Origin: Mesorhabditis belari
Lineage: Eukaryota; Nematoda; Chromadorea; Rhabditida; Rhabditidae
Direction: 5' to 3'
DNA: 64,000 bases
Assembly (NCBI GenBank): GCA_958450365.1
Contig: CAUEEP010000724.1
Location: 1,024,001 to 1,088,000 of the forward strand
The notes under the pieces are model-generated. The model was given only the letters and a program-made list of their open reading frames with translations, was not told where the DNA came from and searched no databases. Made by a program: the position numbers and the translations under genes. Position 1 is the stretch's first letter. Each line of letters begins with the position of its first letter. Of the stretch, positions 1 to 10,500 are shown one piece after another.

Positions 1-249
1 GGCTCAATGGCAGTAAGCCATTTGGTAGCTGATCCCGGTACAAGTCAAGCTGGGTTTTCAGGCTTTCCCTGAAAGTCAAGCAGGCTTAAAATCAAATCTT
101 GTCTTAATCACCATTAGGCTTTTCTCAATATTTCTTGCAAACCTCCATAAACCGAAACTTTGTGATACTACTGTCTATTATATCTTAGTTTAACAACAAT
201 TAAACCCGAGTTCTAATTGGCCTTCAATAAACAGTAATCAATAAGATTA

Positions 250-676
250 AAGATACTGAAATCATTGATAATCTTTAAAACCTCAGCCCTTGTCCGGTAT
301 CTTGGGTTTTTGAATGAGAAGGCCGCTTTGAAGGCCCATAACTTTGAATAGAAATTTTATTAATATTAACTGTTTTTACCATTGTATAGGGACAAATTTA
401 GGCTTTCAAATAATGCTAAATTAAGCTCGATTGGTCTAGTCAATCCAGAGAAAACACCAACTAAACTGCAGCCTGATTGGGTTTAGGCTCGAAACAAAGC
501 CGGACCAAAGCTAGCTAGCCGGACCAAAGCTAGCTAGCCGGACCAAAGCAAGCTAGCCGGACCAAAGCTAGCTAGCCGGACCAAAGCAAGCTAGCCGGAC
601 CTAAGCCTAAGCTAAGCCGGACCAAAGCTAGCTAGCCGGACCAAAGCTAGCTAGCCAGACCAAAGCTAGCCGGTTA
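250..676. repeat. Dispersed repeat ending in a GCTAGCCGGACCAAA minisatellite
   Basis: The unique-looking part (about 250-485) recurs at 10857-11100 with scattered substitutions, for example the shared stretches CATTGATAATCTTTAA and TTAAGCTCGATTGGTCTAG. In both places it runs directly into a short tandem array built on GCCGGACCAAAGCTAGC. The array is therefore part of the dispersed element rather than an independent microsatellite. No coding potential is seen. The family is unknown. Confidence 0.75.
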
Positions 677-1580
677 AACAGTTTTCTTTTTTTAATCCTT
701 GATTTCTTTTCAGCTTTAGATATTTTGTAATCAAGAAGTGAAGGAATTAGCAAGAAAAAGTAGATTTCTGGAGAGGAGATTGAACGCTCACATTTTGCTT
801 TCTGGGTAATTGTTCTAACTAACTTTTGATGCACACAGAAGGCTAGTTTTGTTTGTGAACAAGTCATTATCGCAGTACTTTAACTAGCAATGTTATCACA
901 GCATTCATTATCGAATCAGAGGCAAAAACTATCTCTGATGTAACACCTTAACATCTTGTTTTCTCAAAAAAACCCCTTGTGAATCCGATTTTCCAAGTAT
1001 TTATTTCCCCTTTATAAGTGAGTTTTTGTAGTGCGGAAAGTACAGAAAGTTGACCTTGTCCCTCGCTCTCCATCTCCATCTCCATCTCCTCCAAACCCCA
1101 TCTCTCCTCCAATTTCAACTCATCTTCTTCACTTCAAGAACCATCTCGAGAAGCCACTCAATAAAATTTGCAAAAAAAAATGTCTTACTCTAACTCGAGA
1201 AATCTAGAAATTGACAAAATCCTTAAGAATTCGAAAGCACTTGACGAGCACTTGGTTTAAGGTTGATTTTGAGGAATTGAAATACAGCGATTTGGATTTT
1301 AAGAGTTGATCAAAATCTGGCAGACTGGCGAGCTAAAATTGCTTGTATTTTGAGTTAAAATCTGTAAACAGCCGCTTTCTGGCTTACTGAATTCTCCACT
1401 TTTCCTACAGAAGCGTTTGTGCAGAAAAATTCTATGTTTATTGTAAGGATTTTAGGAAAAATAAGTATTCCCGTTCGGATTTGCGCTTTTTGACTCAAAG
1501 ATTCGAACAAAAAAAGAGCCGATTTTCGCCACTTTTTAATCATTTTTTTCTAAGCGCTGGTTAATGCTAAAAATATGTGT
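677..1580. other. No gene recognised
   Basis: AT-rich sequence with a short CCATCT run near 1070-1090. I see no exon with convincing splice sites on either strand and no repeat shared with the rest of the window. Confidence 0.5.
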
Positions 1581-1584
1581 TATA

Positions 1585-2823
1585 TTAGGTTGGCAACTTA
1601 ATAATGACGCGTTTATGTAACAAATCATTTATTTCAAAAAAACACAAAAGAAGAGCTTTCAATTCGAAAGGTATTCTCCATTAGTATCTATGACTTCTTC
1701 CCATCTTTTGCGCAAATCCCGGATCCCATCCTCGAAGAACTTGGGAGTTTTTGAGGCGAAGTAGTCATTCACTGCTTTTATGACCTGAGCATGATCATCG
1801 AACTTTTCTCCCTCTAAAAAGTGCTTCAGCGACCGAAACAAAAAGTAATTTGAAGGAACCAGATCAGGTGAATAAGACGCGTGGGGCAAAACTTTCCAGC
1901 CAAGTTTCTCGATTTTCTTATAAGTGATCTTTGCAGTGTGAGGTTTTGCGTTGTCGTGTAAAAATCTGACTCTCTCCGGTTTGAGCCCCAATTTCTTCAA
2001 AGACTCGTTAACTCTCATTAATTGCTTCGAATAAAGATCAGCATCGACGGTTTGGCCAGGTTTCAGCACTTCACAATGCACCAATCCCTTGAAGTTCCAC
2101 CAGCAACAGAGCATTATCTTCTTCCCATGGATATCAGGTTTGGGAGTGGTTTGAGGGGTCTGCCCAGCAGATAGCCATTGATTTTTGCGCTTAACGTTCT
2201 CGTAGTTGATCCGCGTTTCGTCAGAAGTCAAAACCCTGTGAAAAAAGTCGTTTGATTTACAATTTTGTAACAAAATTGAGGCGACATTTTGTTGCTTTGG
2301 GTCAGTTCGTGAGGAACCCATTTTCCAACTCGATTCTTTTCCCAAGTTTGTGTAAATAGTTGTTGATTGTCGTATGGGATACTTCAAATATTTCTGCCAA
2401 CTCACGAACGGTGAGTGTTGGGCAATCTTCAATTAAGGCGAGTAAGTCATCGTCGACCACTTCTGGAGGATGTCCTTGGTGTGGCTCGTCTACGAGGCTT
2501 TCATCGCCGCCTTGGAATCTTTGAAACCATCGTTGACATTGCCGAATGTGTATACTTTCCTCCCCAAAAACAGTGATGATCGTGCGATGAGATTCAGCTG
2601 GTGATTTTCCTTGTTTAAAATCGTAGAACAATGCAGCTCGAATACGGAATTTTTTGTCCTCCATTTTTTGCCAAAAAGCGAATGATGAAATTTGCAGCAC
2701 TAAATGTTATTTATGCAGATATCTTTTACTTTGTATATATGCAAAAAAGAGGGAAGAAACGGCGCTTGAAATTACAAAAAACATGTTAAGTAGTGACGCG
2801 TCATTATTAAGTTGCCAACCTAA
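1585..2823 (-). mobile_element. mariner-family DNA transposon, full length, inactive
   Basis: Both ends are visible. TTAGGTTGGCAACTTAATAA starts at 1585 and its inverted copy ends at 2823, each bordered by the TA target duplication typical of Tc1/mariner elements (1583-1584 and 2824-2825). The length is 1239 bp, normal for mariner (about 1.3 kb). One transposase reading region lies on the minus strand (1659-2664). The near-perfect inverted ends suggest a fairly recent insertion, but the transposase is broken. Confidence 0.95.
1659..2664 (-). pseudogene. mariner transposase, frameshifted, third catalytic Asp replaced by Asn
   Basis: The protein would cut and paste its own element, binding the inverted ends through an N-terminal HTH pair. 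The N-terminal part (start ATG at 2662-2664, MEDKKFRIRA) carries the HTH region, including LTVRELAEIFEVSHTTINNY. Near 2330 the frame changes twice. The mariner linker motif WVPHEL is present, but in a third frame, between the HTH frame and the catalytic frame. In the catalytic part the first Asp is in TSDE and the second in HDNAKPHTA. The third DD34D position, normally SDY/SDF after SPDLxP, reads PSNY, so the last metal-binding Asp is Asn. The reading region stops at the TAA just before 1659. The element is dead for two independent reasons. Confidence 0.93.
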
Positions 2824-2884
2824 TATATCAAAAAAATCACCCATCCTTTCTACTTTAATTTAATACCCAAGCGCGCAGAAAGAA

Positions 2885-2990
2885 ACGTACTGATGTCAAG
2901 ATATGAGCGTTTGTTTGAGAGTAAACTTAGACCAAGCGACGCTCTTATAGGGGGCCGTTCTATTCGAGTTTTTACGGTAGTTAATCTTTT
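2885..2990 (-). repeat. Copy of a dispersed repeat also at 33590 and 53769-53970
   Basis: Read on the minus strand, this stretch matches the two head-to-tail copies at 53769-53970. They share the order CGTAAA, AATAGAA, CCCCTATA, GTCTAAGTTTAC and CTCATATCT. A weaker copy lies at 33590-33690. No open frame or terminal repeat is evident. Confidence 0.65.
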
Positions 2991-3183
2991 TTCTTTTAAA
3001 AAAATCATACATCGATTGCTTTTATCCATTTATTCATTCATTGTTTATTTATAAACGAAAATTTTAAAAAGGCGGACAAGCCAAACCAATATTTGAGTCT
3101 GCTTTTACCCATACCTTTGTTTCTTTCTAGTTTTAGATTATTTTTGTTATTTTCTGCATATATTTTATGATATTTATTTTAGA

Positions 3184-4591
3184 ATGGGCTCTCTACACCA
3201 AATCTTCCTCTTCACCAGCCTATTCTTCACCGTTTTCTCTCTTCATTTGATCCCGGAAAGACTCGAGAAAGAGGAACAATTGCGTGAGTTTTTTTTGATT
3301 CTCGAGTATACTTTGTGCTCAGCTTGTGCCAGCTTGGCCAGCGCCAGCTGCCAGTTGGCCAGCTTGTGCTCAGCTTTGTGCCAGCTTGGCCAGCTTTGTG
3401 CTCAGCTGGCCAGCTTTGTGCCAGCTTGTGCCAGCTTTGTGTTCAACTTTGTGCTCAGCTTTGTGCTCGGCTTTGTGCTCGGCTTTGTGCTCAGCTTTGT
3501 GCCAGCTTTGTGCTCAGCTTTGTGCTCAATTAAGCCTTTGTTTTTTTAACAATGGGCGATGGTGTTAAGAAGACAAAGAAATGTATGATTTTCAAGAACA
3601 AAAAGTTCGAGATCGTGAAGATTGCGCCGCTGTGTAAAAACGAAAATTACGCCAAATGGAATTGCCATTTACCAGGGCCTTCGCTTTGCACGAGTCTGGT
3701 ATCAAAATGTAGCTCTTCAATTGGGCTATACGATGGCAGAAAAGCCTTTTCGAAAAACGGTTGTTTAGTACAAGAAAAATGGCCACAAAGTGAGAGTACC
3801 AGCACTACACACCCATACAAAGGATGGTACGTCATTGTTGGTATTGCAATGTACATTCGGTGCTCTCACTTTGTGGCCATTTTCCTTGTACTAAACAACC
3901 GTTTTTCTAAAAGGCTTTTCTACCATCGTGTAGCCCAATTGAAGAGCTACATTTTGATACCAGACTCGTACAAAGCGAAGGCCCTGGTAAATGACAATTC
4001 CATTCGGCGCAATCTTCATCATCCCAAACTTTTGTTCTTGAAAATCATACATTTCTTTTTCTTCTCACATTCTTAATAAAAACAAAAGCTTTTGGGAAGG
4101 AAGTGTTTATTAGATAAATCAAAAATTTGGATTTCTTTTCTCATTTTGACCTCAAGAATGATTGCTGTGTGTGTTTAGGGGTTTCTCGTTAAAAACATTT
4201 GAAAAAGAGCTACCCGGGGTAAAACCGTTACCGTAAAAGGTAATATGAGCGGTGAATTGTACAGGGTTTGCTGGCGAATTGTACAGAGTTTCCATAAACA
4301 CTTTTCAGACTTGGTGAAACGAGATGGGGCAGCTGGTGAGGCGCCGGTGTGCGAGTGGAGTAACGGAGGCTCGTCGGTTCATTGGAGTGCCACGAAGAAA
4401 GGTCTTCGATTCAGGTAATTCATATCAATAGACGTAACTGGCAATACAGTGTTACCATTAGATTTTTTCTATGTTTTCACAGTACACAGTACTCACTAGA
4501 CCTGGGTTTTTTCATGTTTGACTTTTCGATGAAAGTCAGGGATAGGAACATGGACAGAATGATTCAATATTTGATAGATTTAATGAAATGA
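3184..4591 (+). CDS. 5' exons: signal peptide and start of the DOMON-like domain
   Basis: Exon 3184-3283 encodes MGSLHQIFLFTSLFFTVFSL, a clear signal peptide, and ends in phase 1 at gtgag. Exon 4309-4414, after CTTTTCAG, completes the codon and encodes a segment with EAPVCEWSNGGSSVHWSA, which fits the first strands of a DOMON domain (Cys, then a Trp-ended strand). Exon 4483 onward follows TTTTCACAG and continues in frame (STQYSLDLGFF), reaching TGA at 4589-4591. Two readings remain. Either this is a separate short secreted protein of about 105 residues, or exon 3 has an internal donor (gtcagg or gttttt) leading to exon 5202. The phase of the common acceptor at 5202 does not fit either donor, so the join is open. 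A weak acceptor after ATGGAG at 5214 would restore frame. Confidence 0.55.
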
Positions 4592-7500
4592 ATATTTCCA
4601 ATCGATGCCTAAATTTTTGTGATCAATTTTGCCGTAAATTTGACTGTTTTATGCTTCAAATTCTACAGGTTTGGGGAAATTACTCGGACAAGAGTTCTTC
4701 GTTGTAACTTTCCAGCCAGCCAACTTAACCGTATGATTTTCTCCATAGTATTCATCCGTTAACCTATTGGTACATTACTGAAAAGAAAAATCCGTTAGTC
4801 GGCTTTTCTTTTAAACCAAAAAGCAACCACAAAATTGATCCTGGCGCGGCGCTTCATTTTCCCCATTTTCAACGCTTTTTTGGTTTCTGAAAAACTCGAG
4901 AAAAACAACATTAAGACTAGAAAAGTGTGACTACTTTTTTCGAGGATAATTAAGAGTTTATAGAAAAGAATTATAGGAATTTTCTGGAAAAGTTGACGAA
5001 TAACATTCAAACAAGTTTCTTGTCGGAGTAATTTTGCTCAACCCTATACATTCTGTTGAACCATTGTGTTACTTAAACAGCAGCCAAACACGGAGAACAA
5101 TTTTATCAGTCCCTCGATTCTCAATCAGATTCCATTTTGTATCATTTGAAAGCCTAAAATGTTTTCTATCGAAGAAAAACGAAAAAATTTCTAATCTTCA
5201 GTGTCTCGATGGAGAGCAAAAAGGGCAAATTATGGTCAGCGATCGGAGTCGGAGAGTCAATGGCGGTAAGAAAAAGCTTTTATATCTAATTTTATCTAAA
5301 TAAACTTTAGAATCTAAAACTTGCCATCGCATTCACTGAGAATGGAAAAGTGAAACAAGTGGGCGGATACAAATCAACCGGGTATTTTGAAATATATCAC
5401 AAAACATAATTGATATTCAGCTATCAACCCCCAGCAAAGGAAAAAACCCTCAAAGTGACGTTTGATAAGAAGGTAATTGGTTTGAATTTGAATTCTTAAT
5501 TTGCATAACGCTTGTAAATTTGCAGGCACTACCCGATTCTATCTGCTCACCCGTTTTTATGCTTAGGCTTAGGCTCAGGCTTAGGTGTATCCAGACCTTT
5601 TGAGAAAAAGTGTGGGATAGTTTAAGTATTAGATATGTTTAGGTTATAATTTCAGAATAAAGATCCTTTAGGTAAGCATACATCTACTATTAGTTTGGCT
5701 CATAAATCTTTAGACATTTTCTTTAGACATTCCTTTAGGTAATACATCTACTATTAGTTTGGCTCATAAATCTTTAGACATTCCTTTAGGTAATACATCT
5801 ACTATTAGCTTGCCTCATAAATCTTTAGAGCTTTTCTCCTACTAGCGTTTATAAATGACAAATTCCCCAATTCACCTACAATAAAAAATGTTTATTATGC
5901 ATTTTTCTATTTTTGAAGACATCTATCTTTCTATCTTTTTTTCTTGAAGACAATTTAGGTCCTTTTCCAAGCAAATTCGGGTGCAAAAAAATAGTTTTTT
6001 CGTAAAATTCGATAAAAAGCTTTACAAAAAAAATCCATTGAACAGATTATCCTGAAAATTCGGCTTGATGCCTAACTTTTTGTGCTCTATCTTTTATCTA
6101 TTGACACTAAGACCGGTTTCTTTAGCGTCTAAATTGCGTCTAATTTGCATCTTCGGGTTGTCGCCTTTTTTGATTACCCGACTTCGCGCTTCCATAAAAA
6201 AATCATAGACAAAACATTTTCATAAGATTCAAACGTTATTTTGTAAAAAAAATAGTAGGCTTTTCTAATGGAACCAATTGTAGATCAACTGGTGAATTTG
6301 TCATTTATAAACGCTAGTAGAAAAGTAGTGTCTAAAGACTTATAAGCCAACCCAATATATAAAAGGGAAGTGTCTGTCCGTCCGTCTGTACACGCGAGTT
6401 CTCGGCTCACCGTGGGCCGATTTACATGATATTTAGTTTGTTAGGCTTAGAATTCTCTGTAATTGTGCCTCTCATATTTAACTTTTTTTAAAAAGTAAAA
6501 GTCACGACGCAACCGGGAGTCGAACCCGGGTCGTGTGGGCCGTAGACAAGCGCGCTCTTGACTGAGCAAAAGTTGGGAAGGTGAAAATAGTGAAAATTTA
6601 GATGCAAAATTAGCAATCGAGTTATTTTGACAATTGCTTTTTGTTTAGCTGTGTATAGTTCAACGAAAAATCTATATATAAAAAAAGATAGTGTCCGTCT
6701 GTCTGTTCGTCCGTCTGTACGGCCTTTTTCTCAACCCTCTTTAAACCAAAAAAACTGAAATTTTTTAAAAAGCCTTAAAACAAATATAGTTAAGGCATTT
6801 ATAATAAAAGATTTTAAAAGTCAAAATTGAGTGGCATTAAGGGGGTCGAACTCGGGGCTTAGGGGGGCCGTGTGGGCCGTAGACAAGCGCGCTCCCGACT
6901 GCGCCACGGCAACAAAAAATGTCTCCAAAATATCCAGCCAGAAAAACCAGTTTTTCAGCTGGTAAAGTAGATAAAAGAATATTATAGATTTAATCGAGTT
7001 AGTTTTTAAGATTTGGGGAGGTATAACCGGATAGTACCAGCATTTACAACATTTTTTTACAGTCAGTGAAAGAGGTCAACGGACAGATGAGCTTCGATTT
7101 GGTAGTTCCGGCGGAAATGTTCGCGGAAGCGGTGAGTCATCATGTACTTTGGTGTACTTTGTACTCAAAAAACTTGAACCTATGCTCTCTGGTACACTTT
7201 ATAACTCATAAATTTTACTATTTCAGGACGCAAACGGTTGTGTGACCCTTCAATTCGGCATCAACGCCGGTCAGTACCAAGGGCAGTACAACATCCGGAA
7301 ACACGATCAAACACCGACACCACTTCAGGTTGAAAATGAGCTAATCCTCTAAATAGTTTAGATCTAAAAATTTAAAGTTTATCAAGACTTTACACACGCA
7401 ACTTTTAGGTGTGCAACATCAACAAGTGTGGAGCTGATCAGCCGAAGGAGGGTGAGTGAAATGGGCTTTTTTTTTGTTGTATTAGGCTGTCTAGCTTTGA

Positions 7501-10500
7501 TATCTTTCAAATTCTTTTTCGTATATGTCGTAGCCGATTCAGATTGAATCATAATCGGCTAAAGATTCACTCGTTAGCGGCTGAAAGTCTTCTCTTTCCT
7601 GTTCGTACTTCCGTTTAAAACCAAAAAAAAATTCACCAATTAAACTACGGTTTCCTCTAAATAAAAAGTGTTTCGTGTTCAATTTCTCATCTTTTTAAGT
7701 CAATTTCGATTAACTTTCAAGCAAATCCGAGCGTGAAAACATGTTTTTCGTCCGTAAAAACCTCTACGAAGAAATTCGCTGGATGAATTTCTCTAAAAAT
7801 TTAGCTAAATATCTAACTTTTTATGCTCTATCTTTTATCTATTGACATAAAGCTAGGTTTTCTTAGGCTAAAGTGTCTAAACCGTCATCTTTTTGACCGT
7901 CGTTCATTGAGTCGTCGCCTTTTTGACTACCTGACTTCAGGCTCCTAGAAAAGTCTAGAAAAGAAAAGACATACAGTAGTGGAAAAAAAGTATTGGCCGG
8001 CCAATGTTTCCTCATTTTTCTCCCATTAGATCGCACTCAAATTAAATCGACCTCAATTAGTTTTTTTGTAGTATTTTGTGAGAGCTTTAAGATGATAGTC
8101 TTAGATTTTTGATGTCGCTTTAAATAGAGTCTTTCAAGCTATTTTTGCATGGGGGATAAGGTCCTTTTTTTCCCTTTTTCTCAGATTTTGTTCAAGGCTT
8201 CAAAACTACCAGTAGCCTATCATTTTCACCAGAACAAAATCAATAAATAAGTAATAGACGATCTAGTGCCATGATAATTGAAACCGTTTTCAATGGGATC
8301 CATTCATTCTTGAGATACAGATTTTTAAAAATCATTCTCAAATATGGTTTTTCGATCATAAAACTTTTAGTTCAAAGGATATCGAAAAGCTAAATGTTAC
8401 ATTTTAAAAACATTTGAAAATGCTACATACAGTGGTGGCAAAAAAAGTATCAGGCCTCCCATTGTAAGTAAAAACAGTCGGGCGGCGGCCAATACTTTTT
8501 TTTCCACCACTATAAGACATTTTAAATCCGTTTTAATGTTATTTTGCAGGAAAATAATTGGCCTTTCTAATGAAACAAACCCTAGTTTAATTGGTGGATT
8601 TTTTTTTGGTTATAAACGGAAGTACGAACAGGAAAGAGAAGACTTTCTGAACAGCCTAAGATTTTCAGCCGCTAACTAGTGAATCTTTAGCCGATTATGA
8701 TTCAATCTTAATCGGTTACGACATATACGAAAAAGAATTTGAAAGATATCAAAGCTAGACATAATATATAGCTTTATCTAGCTGTTTGTTATGCAAATTT
8801 TGGTCAAATCCTTTTCAGAACCCGCAGAGGCGGTCGAGGGTTCCGGTGACGCGCCTGAAAAGGAGGAGGATGATGGAAAGGTAAAAAAAAGAAATATTTT
8901 ACTTTGTGTCTAGTATAAGCTATCTTGTATATCTTATATACAAGACATCTTAGACTAGACATCTTATACTAGACTTTTATCTCATTTAAGCTTTCATTGT
9001 TGTGTGAAATCTAGTGCTTATAAGTGGCCAAAATTGCTTTGAACTGGAGAGCGTTCTTTTCGGCTAATGTGTCGCTTTTCTAGGTGCTAAAACGTGTTCA
9101 CTCCCTCAACTACCGTAATCTTGTCTCCAGTTTTTATCCAATCTGTCTACTTTTTCTATCTTTCGATATCCTTTTTGAACAGCACAGAATCAGACCATAG
9201 ATTAGATAAAACTAGAAAGATTACAGCACTCGAGAAAGTTGATCCTTTTTAGAAAACGCTTTAGTCGAGTTAGCCGTGAGCCAAAGCTCGAGTTAGCCTT
9301 TATCATAAAGATCTTTGAAATTTTAAAAACCTACTAGACTTTTAAAGCATTGCTTTTCTAGGTTACTCAAGCTCGCTTTCAGCAAAATGTAAGCACTGGT
9401 GTTGGTGGTGGGAATGGTGTGAGAGAGGCACCACAGAACGGTGATGGAGTGGCGATCGACCAAAATAGCACATCGAGTATCGATGATGTGTTGGAGATGA
9501 TCAGTGGAAATGGGGCACAAGAGAATGGGCAACCAGCTCAGCCGAGTGGTTTAGTTGATGGTCAGCCTGGAAATGGGCTAGGTGCTGATGGTCAGCCTGG
9601 TACTGGAATGGGTCCTGGTAACGATACTCAACCAGGGAATCAGCCAAATCTTGGTGGTGACTCTGGAAGTAATCCAGCTGCTCCTGGTCAACCAGTTGAT
9701 GCTCAGCCGAGTCCCACTAACGATACTCAACCAGTCGATACTCAGCCAGGAAATCAGCCAGGGAATGGGCTAGGCTCTGATGGTCAACCAGCTGGTACTG
9801 GAAGTGATCCAGCTGCTCCTGGTCAAGCAGTTGATGCTCAGCCGAGTCCTACTAACGATACTCAACCAGCAGATACTCAGCCTGGAAGTAATCCAGCTAC
9901 TCCTGGTGAATCTGGAACTGAAATGAATCTTGCTAACGATACTCAGCCTGGCTCAAGTCTCCTTAGTCAACCAGTCAATACTCAGCCAGAAAATGGCCCA
10001 GGACTTGCTGGCCAACCAACTGGCACTCCTGGTCCTGGTAACGAGATGCAGTCAGCCAAGCCTGAAAATAACTCAGTTCCCATTGGTCAACCAGTCGATG
10101 CTCAGCCAGCCACTACTCAGCCTAGCTCTCCCTCGCCATTAATAGCTCAACATGGAGCTGATCCACAGCTAGGAACTACTGTAAGGCCAAATGCTCAGCC
10201 AGTGAGTCCAGTCGATGTACAGTCGAGTGGAGCTGTCCGAATCCCGCCTGGATCAGATCCATTTGGTCCAGTCGATACTCAACCAATGCCAAACAGTGAA
10301 CAGCAACCAGGAGTCGATCCTCAGGCTATACTCAACCATAGCCAAACTCCAAAGCCTGGCCAACTCTTAGAACCAACTACAACACCGACTTCAAGCTTCA
10401 AGGCAGAGGTGGTGGTGTGCTTTAGACTTTAGATGTACTTTGTGCTCAAACTCACCCTTTCTGGTGCACTCAATCCTTCATTTTTTGGGAAAAGGCGTTT

